DNA of 64,000 nt from Karstenula rhodostoma CBS 690.94 (lineage: Eukaryota > Ascomycota > Dothideomycetes > Pleosporales > Didymosphaeriaceae). Numbering within the stretch: the stretch's first letter is position 1; every line of letters begins with the position of its first letter. Of this stretch, positions 23,050-35,306 are shown piece after piece. Position numbers and translations under genes: made by a program. Below the pieces are notes generated by a model, which made no database searches, was not told the origin of the DNA, and saw only the letters and a list, made by a program, of their open reading frames with translations. The stretch spans positions 62,001 to 126,000 of the forward strand of contig MU001518.1 of the NCBI GenBank assembly GCA_010093485.1. Reading direction: 5' to 3'.

Positions 23050-24725
23050 GAGCGGCAGCGTCCGTGTTAGATGATGAACAGTCGGGGAGGGTCTGCAAGC
23101 ATCTGCGCCTTGTCGTTGGGGGTGGTGTTGCTGGGGGCGGCGCGAGTGACCTCAGAGCGGCAGCGTGCATGCATGCATGGGCGGAGGACACTGCTGCTGC
23201 ACTGGAGACGGGGTCGGGGTCGGGGCAGGGCGAGGCAAGGCAAGGCACTCCGGCAGACAGGCAGACAGGCAGACAGGCAGACAGGCAGAAGTACAAAGAG
23301 ACGCAACAGTGCGGCGCGGAGGACTGGAGCACTGGGACTTGCTGGCGACTGCAGGGCAAGATGGGTATGGCGCGGCTTGCAGCGCCTACTTGAGCAAAGG
23401 GAGCAAAGTCTGGTCGGTGGTCAGGGCCCTTGTGCGTGGGCTGCGGGCGGCGGCGGGTTGCAGTAGCGGGAGAGGGGCCATGGACCATGGTGCTGTTTGT
23501 TTCGAGCCCGAGCGACCCTGTCAACTCGGCGTGCGAGCAGCACGGCCTGTGCTCGCCATCCCAGCAAGCGACACCGCAACGCGAACACTAGCGGCGTCGG
23601 GGATGCACCCCTAGAGCAGCGAGAGCAGCGACAGATGCGCCCACCAGGTGGGCCCGCAAAGCGGTCGCAAGCCCTGCTGGCCCCAGCACGCCCCAGCGCG
23701 CCCCCAAGCCCTCCACGCACGCGCAGCGGCGGCAAATGGCATGTCGAGCCCGTCCTAGCACCATTAGCACCGTCCCCCGACACGCTCCACGGCCTGAGCC
23801 TGGGAGCAGCATACCACCCTCCGGCTAATCTGACGCTGCCGAATCCGGTCGCTGCCAGAGTGTGCCATATTGGCTGCTGCTCGTCCGGGGCCTTGTGCGC
23901 CAGCGTCCGTCCTGCTGCCCGTTACCGTGCTCCGTGGCGTGCGACCATGCTGGGCCACCACCGCCGCTGCTCAGGTACGCGAGCCCGTACCCCGTGGTCT
24001 GGCCGCCTGGCAATCCTCGCCGCTGCATAAAGGAGATGCCGCGTTGAGCGTCCGCCGTGTCGATGCGCCCAAAGGGCTGAAACCCTTCCGGAAAGCCTGC
24101 CAGGCGCGCCCGTCGACGAGAGCCACAAGAGACGTATTAGGTTTGACTCAGTAGCCACTCAGGCTCGTGAGCGATGATCCATTAGCGCCCGAATCACAGC
24201 GCCGCCTCTGAGTCGTCAGTCTGCCCTGCATCCCTGCTGCTTTTCTCCGAGTCGTCCTCTGCTGGAATCAGTCGACCAATGGACCTGCCTGCTGCCAGAC
24301 AATAAGGCTAGAAAACGATCGTCGTATTGCTGAATTTCCGACATCATAGGTAATATAAGAGAACAAATGCTAACACGTCGGCAGCGCGACACCTACCTGC
24401 CTCTTCGGCATCAACGGCACTCGGTGTGTCGACTAGTACCGGGGCGTAATGTATCTCCCAACCCCCCGGCGAATCATCGTCTCCATTCGCTGTGTAAGCT
24501 GCCATGACCGAAATAGCGCCCGTGTGGATGCCGTATAATGCCTTAAGTACTGCGCATCGACCAATTCAGCTCTTGAAGTTGGCCTCGCGCTCATCCTATG
24601 GGAATGTCATGCAGCGATGCGGCATTGAGACCATCAAGCCATACTCGATATCCTCTCACACCATTCGCGCGATCCCGCGTAGGAAGGCGAACGGGATCCA
24701 GTCATGACTCAGGACCCAGACAAAT
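23050..24725. other. Upstream region of the CENP-B-type gene
   Basis: About 1.7 kb separate the CENP-B-type gene start and the DRG1 stop. It contains a short tandem repeat (GCAGACAG, about 4.5 copies, 23253–23288) and GC-rich sequence around 23400–24100. Long frames here are side effects of high GC. It most likely holds a long 5' leader and promoter of the regulator plus the DRG1 3' UTR. Confidence 0.5.
23253..23288. repeat. 8-bp tandem repeat (GCAGACAG)n
   Basis: About 4.5 consecutive copies lie roughly 0.2 kb upstream of the CENP-B-type gene start. This is a likely slippage microsatellite in the leader or promoter. Confidence 0.85.
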
Positions 24726-26099
24726 CTATCGCTTAATGATCGTGACTATGAAATCATGAGCTGGAAGGTTTCAGTCGAAGGAAGGAGTTAGACGTACTGA
24801 TGTCTTCATCGGCGAGCTCGTGAGACAGACCCACTCGTTGTGGCTGATGCTTCACCGATTTGCCGTACACAATGGCCTGTTTAAACTGTTCAACGATGGT
24901 CTTGTGGATCGAGTTACACTACATGACTGGTCAGCAATCCCGTCCCACGATGGCAGGATGAAGCCACATACAAAATCTTCGACTGTGCATGCCGTCGAGC
25001 GGAGCACGACCGGCGCAGTATAGTCAGGCATCTTGCCCTTCGGTTTTGTGTAGACGCGGACCAGATTAAGCTTGTCCCACATCTGCTCCATAAGCTCGTC
25101 CACATTCCACCCGTGCTCAGAGCTGATAGGGCAAGCGTTTGGAATCCGGTAAAGCAGATCCAGCTCCTCGATAGAGATGGCATCAATCTTGTTCAGTGCA
25201 TAAATGACAGGAATATAGCTCCGGCCCTTTGCTTCGATGATATCGATCAGGTCGTCGACCGTGGCGTCGCATCGGATCGCAACATCCGCGTTGGACATTT
25301 TGTACTCAGCCAAGACCGCCTTGATCTCGTCATGGTCGATGTGCGTAAGTGGGACGGTAGCAGTGATGTTGATGCCACCCTTGTCCTTCTTCTTCAAGAC
25401 AATGTTGGGAGGGCTCTTGTTGATACGGATGCCAAATCCTTCCAACTCGTTTTCAATGACACGCTTATCGGTGAGTGGCTTGTTCACGTCCAACACGATG
25501 AAGATCAAATGGCAAGTCTTTGCAACCGCAATGACCTGCCGACCGCGACCCTTGCCGTCTTTGGCACCCTGAATGATACCGGGAAGATCGAGAATCTGAA
25601 TCTTGGCACCGTTATAAACGACTTGTCCGGGGACGGTCGTAAGCGTGGTGAATTCGTATGCGGCAGCCTCGGAGTGTTGGCCCGTCAGTTTGCTCATCAG
25701 TGTACTTTTCCCCACAGACGGAAAACCAATGAATCCGACACTGGCGACACCTGTTCTCGCAACATCGAAACCCACACCCGCGCCGCCGCCACCGCTTGAG
25801 GACGGGGTCAGCAGCTCTCTTTTCAGCTTAGCAAGCTTTGCCTTGAGTTGACCTGCAAGTTGTGAGACCTGGTGCCGAGCGAGCGGGGCTTGCGGGGGCA
25901 GTACCGAGATGGAAAGAAGTTGCTTTGTTTTTCTGCGTCTTGGCCATCTACAGAACGGCGTGAGTATCGACAAGGCGTCGCGTATGGGGCCTGTCTTACT
26001 TCATCCTCAATCGCTTTGATCTGCCCCGCAAATTGTATCAGCCCTCCGTTTGCGCAATTTCGCGTGCGGAATGCTCACCTTATCCACGGTGGTCGCCAT
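24726..26099 (-). CDS. RBG1: Developmentally regulated GTP-binding protein DRG1 (Rbg1)
   Basis: Six exons (26099–26079, 26020–26000, 25947–25905, 25852–24972, 24918–24798, 24745–24726) give 368 residues ending DEDIITIIKR, matching the DRG1 family in length. Seen motifs are an N-terminal [10 protein letters not shown] helix, the G1 loop GFPSVGKST (residues about 71–79), G3 DLPGI with [10 protein letters not shown]4 NKID, and a C-terminal TGS domain ([20 protein letters not shown]). The pattern fits DRG1/Rbg1 rather than DRG2/Rbg2. This cytosolic GTPase associates with translating ribosomes together with a DFRP partner (Tma46 in yeast). Three tiny 5' exons are notable. Confidence 0.94.
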
Positions 26100-26578
26100 G
26101 CTGACGGTATTCTGCGGAGCAGTAGTGAGTGCAGCAAACAAGAAGGGTATACGGCGTTGTTGCGGCGGCACAAAAAATGTGAGGTCGAGGCTGCAACCAT
26201 GACGCGAGGGGCAATCGCGCCGGAGAAAAAGTATCGCCGCGCCCCGCCCCGCGCCCTCCTTCCGAATTCTCATGCCCGGCGCAAAGCCGGCCAGTCGCGA
26301 TGGCTTCCCGTGCAACACGCCGAACGCGCCGTTGGAATGACCGCCCCATCGCGGCTGACCAGTACCATGGCGACACACGACCGATCAAATAGCTACCCCT
26401 TACCTCATGCCCGCCCTGATTACCGCTTGTCGTGGACCCGCCTTTACAGCAATCCTCCTCTTTGCCTTTGCCTCCGCAATCCCTGGCCCCGTAGTTACAC
26501 TTCTTCAGCGCAATCAGTCCTCAGCGGCTGTATAATCCGTCTTGCATTCACCGAGCCGCTCGAGCACCCAAGCCCATC
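26100..26578. promoter_or_regulatory. Divergent promoter region, DRG1 / cysteine dioxygenase
   Basis: A 479-bp interval between two outward-facing start codons. It must contain both promoters. No defined regulatory motif was recognised. Confidence 0.5.
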
Positions 26579-27327
26579 ATGGATGCCCAAGAGATCACCC
26601 ACGGGCGCCAACGAAACACATTCGAAGAACTGGTTGAGAGACTCAGTGCTGAACTTGGACCTTACTCGGGTATCAGTTCCGAAGACGTTGATCCAAAAAA
26701 GCTGGAACAGTTGATGGCCGAGTACGTGGCAGATGAAGCACACTGGAGCAAATATTTCTTCCCCAGTCAACACCATGCATACACGCGAAACCTCGTGGAC
26801 AAGGGCAATGGCAAGAGCAACTTGCTCATTCTCGTCTGGTCGCCCAACAAATCGAGTCCGATCCATGACCACGCCAACGCCCACTGCATCATGAAGGTCC
26901 TGAAAGGCTCGCTGGTCGAGACTCGCTACGCCTGGCCCACCGTGGATCTCAATCAGAAGGAGGACCATCCCCTAAAAACCATATCGCTGAAAATGTACGA
27001 GGAAAACGAGGTGACCTACATGTCTGACAAGTTGGGCCTGCATCGCATCTCGAACCCCAGTCCAACCGAGTATGCCGTCTCATTGCACCGTAAGTACACT
27101 CCACTACCTGTGCGTCAAAGGTGATTGCCAGATGCAAGAATGGAATCCGCTTCTTGGTCGTCTACTATCATGCTGTATCGATCCACTGCTGACTTGCCTC
27201 AGTGTACACTCCACCAAACGCAGCAGTGTATGGCTGTAACGTCTTTGATGAGCAGACCGGTCATGCAAAGCACATGGCAAAGTCTACTGTGTACTCTGAG
27301 TACGGCATGAAACAGCCGCGACTGTGA
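26579..27327 (+). CDS. Cysteine dioxygenase
   Basis: Exons 26579–27089 and 27203–27327 (113-nt intron) give 211 residues. The cupin iron site is complete: His96 and His98 in [12 protein letters not shown] and His155 in LGLHRISN. Cys103 and Tyr172 (HLYTPP) occupy the positions of the Cys–Tyr cross-link of the mammalian enzyme. It oxidises L-cysteine to cysteine sulfinate in the cytosol, controlling cysteine level and feeding taurine/sulfite metabolism. In filamentous fungi this step lets excess cysteine be excreted as sulfite. Confidence 0.95.
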
Positions 27328-27994
27328 AAGATTCGGAGGAAGCGTGCATCTATGCCCGATGGTCATTTGCTCGGTCAAACGTCGATGAAGTGCTATCCGA
27401 GAGTTACGTTCAGCGTCCTAGTTCGTACGGTGCGATACCGGGACTGCATACCCAGAAGTCGATTTTCTATTGTTACCACTGCGAATTTGTCTCATCGCTT
27501 GGTCATGTCATGATCACAGCGAGGGTTACTGGCGCAGCATTCATTGCATCTTGTTCAATTCAATACTATCATCTCCAACTTCAAGTCTTATGTTACATCT
27601 GCGACCAAGTTGGCCTCGCTTTTCTGCTTGTACTTACAATTGATTTGCGGTTTGTCTACACACTGAAAGACGTGGTTGGTGACAGGCAGCAAGCCATTCT
27701 GGTCTTCCTGTAGCTTTTCAACCTAAAGCCATTCTCAACTTTCACCACCGCATGAGCCAGTGTCATCTTTACTTAGCACGGGAAGCACGGGCAACCTCGC
27801 ATTGTCTGGTCAACCTTTTCTAGGCACCTTCAGTTTCCACGCACTCATAAACCCGCCCGCCGCATCCTCGCTCTTACCAGGAGGCACATCACCCTGCGGT
27901 CTTGACACTCACAGCCAACTGCACTGGTTTGCCCACCTGCCCAACCTCTTCAGTACATCGACACATCTCGTCTGTAGTACCACCACATCTCGCA
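27328..27994. other. Intergenic, 3' UTR of cysteine dioxygenase and upstream of the next gene
   Basis: A 129-codon plus-strand frame (27324–27713) overlaps the cysteine dioxygenase stop and has no recognisable motif. It is most likely 3' UTR. The remainder is C-rich leader of the following gene. Confidence 0.5.
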
Positions 27995-29111
27995 ATGACA
28001 GAAACCATCTTCGATCCCACTCTTCTCCTCCAACGCGGCAATGGCATCAGCTCAGGTCTCTCTCCCAGCATGACCCCCTCCGAGCTCGCCGTCGCCGTGA
28101 ACTACATCATGACCACATGGTGGCCGCAACTGTGCCGCAGCTCCCGTACCCAGATGATGAAGGACACCGGCATGTTCGAAGAAGGCTGGTACGACGCCGA
28201 CGGTCTGCTCGACATCCAGAATCCCGCGTTCTGGAAGATCGTCAACGCACTCGTATGCACAATCCCTCCCAACCCCCTCTACAATCTCATCCAGATAAAC
28301 AAGACAAAATACTGACAGCCACAGGGCACCCTCTACGCGAAAATCGACACCCGCTACCCCAACGACGACATCCGCACCTTTCGCATCCGCTGGATCGTCG
28401 CCCGTCGAGGCGACACGGTGGCCCTGCTCGCCGAGGGCCCACCCGCCGGCAAGAAGGACCCCAACGGCAAGCCCGCGATGAAAGGCTTCCGCATCAAGGG
28501 TCCGCGCGACGGCTGGCTGGACTTCCAGATGGAGCTCGATGTGCTGAAGGCACAGCGCGATGCCGCTGACGAGACGTAAGACCCCGTTCCTTTACATCAT
28601 CAGAGCATGGATCCGTTCATGAAGACGTGCTAATAGCGACAGCATGGACCCCGAGGCCGCCGCTATCGCGCCCAAGATGGTTATCAATGGCGACGGCGCT
28701 CTCATACACGCCTCGACGTCGGGCCCCGCAGGCGGTCCGGCGTTCTCGCCCGCCCAGCGCAAGGACATCGCCGAGCAGGTCGGCGCCGCGCTGTCGGACG
28801 ACGAGCAGACGGCTGTGAACGTGGGCAAGTGGATCGTGGACCAGGGTTTGGTCGGCGAGAACGCTGGCGATGAGCGGACTGTCGACGGCGCTGGGGAGGC
28901 CACCCTCGAGGCGTCGACTGCATTGGTGGACACCGCTGCTGTTCTTGACATGGAGGATGACGACGACGACGACGACGAAGACTGGGTCAAGGTCGGCGAG
29001 GGCGACGAGGCTGACGACTTCACCGTCCCCGTGGGGAGCACGTATGTGTACAAGAAGGAGGACGCGAAGAAACCTCGCAAGAGCTGGTGGTTTGGGCGTT
29101 GGTACTACTAG
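27995..29111 (+). CDS. Conserved hypothetical acidic protein
   Basis: Exons 27995–28252, 28325–28575 and 28643–29111 give 325 residues. The family is not identified. It starts MTETIFDPTLLLQRGNG. The middle is globular (GTLYAKIDTRYPNDDIRTFR, RGDTVALLAEGPPAGKKDPNGKP). An acidic run of Asp residues (DMEDDDDDDDEDWVKVGEGD) precedes a basic/aromatic end KKPRKSWWFGRWYY. There is no signal peptide or membrane segment. The clean splice sites and high coding quality suggest a real conserved gene. Its 3' end faces DBP8 across 297 bp. Confidence 0.75.
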
Positions 29112-29408
29112 GTGTGAGGTGAAAAGCGCCGAGCGCGTGGTGGGTTGGTGGGTTACATCGATTGATGCGGGTATGACAAGAGCTGCGATGTGTGACTGGT
29201 AGTTTTCACGGCGTGAAGTCGGTTGAGGATCCGGCATTACATGTGTGTATACAGCGTGGTTGTTACATGATGGCTTTGGGTTAAAGCTACGGGTTACTGG
29301 AAAAGAGTCGTGTACGGGTTCGGGCATGTAGGATTATCAATCGAGAATATTCAACGGCGGCGTATCATCCGCCAAACACCATCCCCTCCTTTCCCCCATG
29401 AAAGCCCC

Positions 29409-31019
29409 TCACAACCGCCTCTTCTGCATCCCCACCTTGCGCTTCCCCAACACATCCCTCCCCTCCTCAATCTGCAACAGCGCCTCCCTCTTCTTCTCCG
29501 TAACAGGCTTCAAAGCCTCCCTCACAACTCTGCCCTCAACACTAACACCTTCCTCTTCATACTCCTCCAGGTTCTTGCCAACACGCTCCTCAATCGCATG
29601 GATCAAATCGACATCTCGCTGACCGACGAACGTAACGCTGTGGCCCACCCTGCCCGCACGCGCGGTACGACCCACGCGGTGGATGTAGTCGTCCGGATCC
29701 CGCGGGACGTCGAAGTTCACCACGAGCGCGACTTCCGGGATGTCGAGACCGCGGGCGGCGACGTCGGTGGCGACGAGGATCCGGGCGGCTTGCGCGCGGA
29801 AGCGGGCGAGGTTGCTGACTCGTTCTGCCTGCTTGAGGCCGGAGTGGAGAGCGGTCACGCGGTGGTCGAGGAGGCGGAGCATGTATTCTAGGAGGGTGGC
29901 TGTTTTTGTCCGGTTGCAGAAGATGATGACGGACTTCTTGAGGTTTTCTGGGGGTTGTCAGTGTGTTTCCACATGTCGGGTATGGAAAGCTTACCTGGAG
30001 TGCTGAGAAGTACATGCAGGTAGCACTCCTTGTGCGTGACCGGAGTCATAATGTACAGCTGCTGCAGCTTCGGCGGGATCGCTAGCGTCTCGGTGTCGAC
30101 TTCGCACACGAAGATAGGCGGCTTGCCGGGTGTCTGCGGTCGCTCTTTCAAGGCCAGAACCTCGGGCGTCACCGTAGCAGTGAACAATAGCGTTTGCCGT
30201 CGGCCCGGCGGGGGCAGCACCGATAGGCATGTCTCTAGATCTGGAAGCATGGATCCTTTGCCAGGAGCGAGAAGACGATCTGCTTCATCGAATACAACGA
30301 ATCGAACTCTTCTCAGGCCGCAGATCGTATCCTCTCCGGAGGTTTTGATATGCTCTGCGAGACGGCCGGGAGTCGCTATTACTACGTGCGGACGCGATGC
30401 GAGCTGTAACGCTTGCTCGCGCTGGTCTGCGCCTCCTGTGATTAAGATAACCTTGACGGACTGGCGGGAGCCGATGGCTTTCACTTGTTCAAAGATTTGG
30501 ATAGCAAGTTCTCGTGTAGGGCTGTTGTTTGATCAGTATACTGCGTCCGACCTTAGGAGACTGATATGGTACATACGTGATCATCAGGGCGAAGATACCG
30601 CAGGGATCTTCGGACCATTTCTGCAATATAGGTACGGAGAAGGCAACTGTTTTACCAGTACCAGTACGTGAGCCACCAATGCAATCCCTTCCTTTCAATA
30701 TCTCGGGAATGCATGCTTTTTGAATCCCGGTAGGCTTCTTGATTTCCATGGACGCAAGCGATGCGATCAACCATGGAGAAACATCGAGGGAAGCAAAGCT
30801 GAGTCTCTCGGCGGCATTTGATGTTTCCGGTGCGGCTGGTGCTCTAGATCCATCTTGAACACGTGATGGTGTGGCAGTCTGCTTCGCTTTGATGCGTGAA
30901 GTGGTGGCAAGTGGTTGCTGCTTGGGTTGTTCGACCGGCGACATCCTTCTCTTCTTCCTGGACCCGTTCTGTTCTAGCATTTCCTCATCGCTAGAGGAGT
31001 ATTCTGATATTGAAGCCAT
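29409..31019 (-). CDS. DBP8: ATP-dependent RNA helicase DBP8
   Basis: Exons 31019–30577, 30521–29995 and 29947–29409 give 502 residues. The DEAD-box motifs appear in order: Q motif region ([19 protein letters not shown] … PTGIQ), motif [20 protein letters not shown], motif II DEAD, motif III as FTATVTP (Thr in place of the usual Ser of SAT), ARGLDIP and HRVGRTAR. The short acidic and Lys-rich N terminus and length fit Dbp8, a nucleolar helicase acting in 18S rRNA maturation with Esf2. The SAT-to-TAT change is a mild, possibly family-typical variant. Confidence 0.9.
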
Positions 31020-32244
31020 CTCTTTTTACTTGGTGCTGCGTTGTATTCTCAGTGCGTATCACAGCGAGATGAAGGTTTCGCGCCAGTTTTTTTCGTGCAG
31101 GGATGACTTCACGCTAACTCTATCGGGAAGCGCATGGACCATGCTATGCAACGGTGGAACTTCTCCCAACAGAGAGATACTCGTGCAGGCTGCATTGCAA
31201 GTGCAATTAGACAGCGTCCTGGGAAATGGGGTAATTGGACGAAAGTGGCTGTCGTGTGGGTCGTCGCCTTCTGCGCTATTCCCCGTACAGGACGTAAGAG
31301 TGTCCACCCACATGCCTTGCTACCCAACGCAGAGTACTAAGATCATTCCTTCAGAGTCAACTGTCCAAGCTCTAAGTTGGGCTAAAGGTTCGCTGCCTCC
31401 TCATCCAACGCTGGGATGGTAAAGGCTGGATGTACTATGAATAGAGCGTTGTGGACGTTGAGGACAATACCTAGGTTACATGATGAGTGTTCAGGTACTG
31501 CAGTATTGGATTAGGGAAATACACCCACAAGGAGAATAGGGATTGGAAATTAGTAATTCTTAATTAGGTGAGCATTGCGTTAGGTGTAAATCGTTGGGGC
31601 TGTTTAAATAGTCCGTACCACCGCACCATCAACCATGGTATGGAGATGGAGATATCAACGCATCGTCTTGGTCGTGTGGCTCATCACATAGATTACATAC
31701 TCATAAACAACAGGTATTGCAGCAAAGTCCGGTCCAAATTCTTACGGCTAGCTGCACGACCAGCACGTGGTATTTGAGGCGCCTGCAGCAAGTATAGAAA
31801 AGAGGCGGCCTCGCACGTGGCTTTGCTTGCTGTTTGTGACACTGGCTATGTGCAGACTCCTCAAGTCTTGTCAAGGGTCCTCAAGCACCATCACTATGGG
31901 CACTTGCCACATCTATACCCCACAGCCATACGGCCAACTTTTGGCTACCTCGGGTATGTACCGGGGCGCAACCACACATAGCATATTCACCAGAACTCCA
32001 GTGCGGAGGCACTAACAAACTGTTCTTTATAACTTCGATCAGACCTGCAACAATGGGGACTACCCTGAACGTAACTGCAACTACCGATTTTGCCTGTGCC
32101 CCCGTGCGTTTGATCGAAGAAATCTTCATTTCTTTCACCTTTGTTAATCGGTGTCTGAACTGGGAACCTAAGGTAAAAGCGACAGCTGAGAAGTTGAAGC
32201 TTTGGTCACCGCAACTAAAAAAAGCTTTCTAGCACCGCGGCGCA
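31020..32244. other. Intergenic between divergent genes
   Basis: About 1.2 kb separate the DBP8 start from the F-box-like gene. No gene, RNA or repeat was recognised. Short frames around 31060–31420 have no motif. Confidence 0.45.
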
Positions 32245-33237
32245 ATGAAGAAGCGCTCAGGACTCAGACGCCTCCACGCGCGGAAGCGCCCGGATTCCGC
32301 ACTACTGCGCAAGAGGAACTACCTCAAATTCCATATGCCGACCGTATCACTGAGCCCCTTTCGGGACATCGAGCTAGTCGCCAGCAAGATGCCCCTCAGG
32401 ACCTCAGTCGCCCAGTCGTATTCATTCGCGCAGGGCTGGGGGAAACTGCCAGACGAGTTGCGCCTTGCCATCCTCATCGCTGTCTTCGCACACGACCACG
32501 CCATCGACCGTGCAGAATACGACAAGATTCTAGATCAGCTCTACCTCCCGCTTCTGCTGACACCGTACGCCGGCATCGCAACCGAGGCATTCTTTGCCCA
32601 CAACGCTTTCTATATCCCACTCGCCTTGAAGTGCTACCCTCCACCTTCCCAAAACACATGGATACATTGGATAGAGATCGATCTGACGGATGATGAAGCC
32701 TTCCCATGCTGGACTTTCCTTACCAGGCTATGTACGGGTGTTCTAGGGTTCGAGCGGCTCCGCGAGATCGACCTCACGTTGACCTCCAACATCAAGAACG
32801 GCGACACCCGAGGTTCCAGGTTCGCTTCCCTGATCGACTTGGGACTCTCGCCTGAAGACCTCACGCTTATCCTGTCCAGCGTCAAGAAGCTATCCCTCAC
32901 ACGCAATATCCTCTTCAAGGATACTATACACTGTTCAATCTGGTACGGAACCGTCCCGCGGGAGAGTCGGCGCGCACATCTTTGGAATAAGATCCTACTG
33001 CAAGGCGAGTATGTTGAGGAGTATCCTCTCCCCATGGGATTTATCGATCTCGATGGACAGCTGTATACCTATCACCAGTTGCCGTTTGAAGAGGTTGATC
33101 ATCCGGCACTTGGGTTTAGCTGCAAACAGGGCATGCTTCAGGGTTTTAAACAGGTTCGGACACTGACGCGCAAGCACACGTCCTCTCGATCCCGGATTAC
33201 TCAAGAGCGATCTCGACTCCATATTTCGAAACGGTGA
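32245..33237 (+). CDS. Hypothetical protein with F-box-like motif
   Basis: This is an uninterrupted frame of 330 residues. Near residues 66–80 it has WGKLPDELRLAILIAVF, which resembles the start of an F-box (LPxExxxxIL). It is followed by a region with repeated Leu spacing (EIDLTLTSNI, IDLGLSPEDLTLILSSVKKLSL) as often seen in fungal F-box-type proteins of unknown role. The N-terminal 50 residues are very basic, so translation may begin at a later Met (32335 or 32392). If the motif is genuine it would be a substrate adaptor of an SCF ubiquitin ligase. The family is not firmly identified. Confidence 0.55.
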   Translation: MKKRSGLRRLHARKRPDSALLRKRNYLKFHMPTVSLSPFRDIELVASKMPLRTSVAQSYSFAQGWGKLPDELRLAILIAVFAHDHAIDRAEYDKILDQLYLPLLLTPYAGIATEAFFAHNAFYIPLALKCYPPPSQNTWIHWIEIDLTDDEAFPCWTFLTRLCTGVLGFERLREIDLTLTSNIKNGDTRGSRFASLIDLGLSPEDLTLILSSVKKLSLTRNILFKDTIHCSIWYGTVPRESRRAHLWNKILLQGEYVEEYPLPMGFIDLDGQLYTYHQLPFEEVDHPALGFSCKQGMLQGFKQVRTLTRKHTSSRSRITQERSRLHISKR

Positions 33238-33988
33238 AGGCGTGAGAGGTTGGACAGCAAGATGGCAATTCTCTGTCTCCGTCTTGACTTAAACAAGCAC
33301 GTACATTCCCCATCACCTATGGGCACAAGCTTTGAGAAAGGTTGTGGAACCTTGATTCAAATACAGCCTCCATCGTCCCGCCACATTTCTGTGGAAAACC
33401 AGTCTGCCGTTCCTGAAACAACGAGTCTTTTCAGCGCATCAACCGATGTGAAGTTTCACTGATTCTTCAAAGGGTGCATGTAGATACAAAACATCTAGCT
33501 CTCAATCAGTCCTTCCTGGTGCTCTCATTCTGTTCGTGCATCCTACTATCGGATGTTCTCTTCGCATCTTTTCCACGGTCGCCTTGTAATTTTAACGCTC
33601 CGTGAGTCTCGACTTGTATGAGAAGTCAACTGGCAAGAACTGCAATCGTAAGCGGCTATATTTTCGAACGACCTGGTATTTCCGAAGTATCACAAACCTG
33701 CACTCAGAACTATGTCTGGGGATATTCCCATGTTGGAAATCGCATGCAGCTCCACTACCGCACACGACAAAAAGAAGAGCGTACCACCCTTAGAATATTC
33801 TGCCCTCAGCACCCTCAAGTGAGCCTCTGCTTTTGTTCCGTAATATGTCCGTTCCCATATTGACGTTTCATGAGTCTATAATACTGTCCGGAATACAGTA
33901 AAGACAAAAGCCTGAGTACTATCAGCCTACGTGTTACCTAACCTGGGATAACACTGCCCTCAGACTTTAATCTTGGTGCAGTAAACTA
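33238..33988. other. Intergenic between convergent genes
   Basis: About 750 bp with no recognisable gene. Small frames at 33602–33863 lack motifs. It probably holds the 3' UTRs of both neighbours. Confidence 0.45.
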
Positions 33989-35068
33989 CTAAATGATCCA
34001 CTGCTTATGTTTAGCAAGCTTAGGTTTAGCAAGCTTAGCGCGCACCTCCTCAATCATAATTTGAGCCACGAACCCAGGCTCCTGGCGTGCATGGCGAGCG
34101 TTCTCCTCATCTGTCTTCCCAGCACTCCACACCTCAGGATACTTTGGATAGCGTCCATAGCATCTCTCCAGATACCGCGCCGCAGCGAACGATCCATAAG
34201 TGTCGCTATTAGCACTCGCCTTAATCGGATTCACGCCTGCCAGCAACTTCGCCTTGCCACTGCCATACGCATAGTCATAGCAGCCCTGGTTCCTAACAAT
34301 CGGGTTGACGCACTGTTGCGCTGGGCTTCCCTTGATGTGGAGGCTTTCGTGGAGCAGGACCCACGCGCGACTCAGGTCGAAGACTTTGACGCTGCATCGT
34401 AAGGTTGGGTAGCGCTCTAGGGCAGCGTCGACTTCGGTGAGGGAGAGAAAGGTGAAGTAGTCTGGACAGAAGGTTATGACTGGGGTGTCGAGGAGGTATG
34501 TGAACGCGATCGCCTCCTCGCAGGCTTGAATATCTTCCAGGGGGATTTTCCCAGTGCAGCCAATCGAGACGCGGCGCATCCAGGAGGGCTGGTGGGGAGA
34601 CGCAATGGGGTACGTACCTGTTGCTTTCCAGAGTGTCGTTAGGATCCTAGAGCGATCAGCTTCGGCGTTTGAGGCCCAGCTTAGGCGGCCCCAGTGCTCT
34701 CGAGCTGCACTTGTGGTCCAGTCAATCGTGAAAGTACCACCGGCTTTGACGTAGGATGCTGGATCGGGCGACGCTGCAGCGAGCGTGGAATTGACTGCTT
34801 CGAGACTCGACAGGGCGAGGGCCTGGGCGTCGAATCGATCCTGCATGATCATCGCCCGCTGGTTGGGAGAACATCCGAAGAAATCCACGAATTCGATCTG
34901 CGGGGGAGGGTAGCTGTCTTGTGCACTGTTAAGTCGAAATCGTGGCCATAGCTCGTTGGTTGGTGTGGAGTGGGCCAAGGGCATCTGGGGGAATACGAGC
35001 ATTGTGACGAAGATAGGCACAATGAGGCACAAGCTGAGCGACTTCTTGAACAACTCCTGGAAGCTCAT
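33989..35068 (-). CDS. Secreted M35-like (aspzincin) metallopeptidase
   Basis: A single exon of 359 residues from the Met at 35068; an in-frame upstream Met at 35140 would bury the signal. Residues of about 9–30 are a hydrophobic signal or anchor (SLSLCLIVPIFVTMLVFPQM). The zinc motif is HESLH (240–244), followed by DYAYG (about 265–269) as third-ligand candidate and SANSDTYGSFA near 285, the pattern of the deuterolysin/M35 family. FGCSPNQRAMI near residue 64 is also family-like. It is expected to be an extracellular neutral protease. It is longer than classical deuterolysins and has a Lys-rich repeat at the C terminus (AKPKLAKHK). Confidence 0.72.
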   Translation of the reverse strand: MSFQELFKKSLSLCLIVPIFVTMLVFPQMPLAHSTPTNELWPRFRLNSAQDSYPPPQIEFVDFFGCSPNQRAMIMQDRFDAQALALSSLEAVNSTLAAASPDPASYVKAGGTFTIDWTTSAAREHWGRLSWASNAEADRSRILTTLWKATGTYPIASPHQPSWMRRVSIGCTGKIPLEDIQACEEAIAFTYLLDTPVITFCPDYFTFLSLTEVDAALERYPTLRCSVKVFDLSRAWVLLHESLHIKGSPAQQCVNPIVRNQGCYDYAYGSGKAKLLAGVNPIKASANSDTYGSFAAARYLERCYGRYPKYPEVWSAGKTDEENARHARQEPGFVAQIMIEEVRAKLAKPKLAKHKQWII

Positions 35069-35246
35069 GTTGACACTTGTTGCAGATTGAGAAGAGGCCG
35101 AGTGGAGTTGAGCTTGGAAGCACTTCAAGTTGTGCTCCAAGGTTCAACTTGGGTATGGAGGTGGACTATCCTCTCGGGGTAGTTTATACATTGCATCCAG
35201 CTGAGCTTCTGATATGCACTATGCAGATTCACTCAAATATGAAATA

Positions 35247-35306
35247 TGATACTTCGCGAGCTTGGGCAAGCCGCGGCAAAACTCGATAAAGGAACTCGAG
35301 GTATGA
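35247..35306 (-). repeat. Dispersed short repeat, copy C
   Basis: Read on the minus strand, it shares the core CGAGTTCCT … GTTTTGCCGCG-CTTGC … CTCGCGAAG with the copy at 42989–43060. It is more diverged than copies A and B. Confidence 0.55.

Noticed and set aside
27324..27713. 129-codon plus-strand frame after cysteine dioxygenase
   Set aside because: It overlaps the dioxygenase stop and has no motif or signal; most likely 3' UTR.
28617..29327. 236-codon minus-strand frame opposite the acidic hypothetical protein
   Set aside because: Antisense shadow of a spliced gene with clean junctions; no recognisable family.
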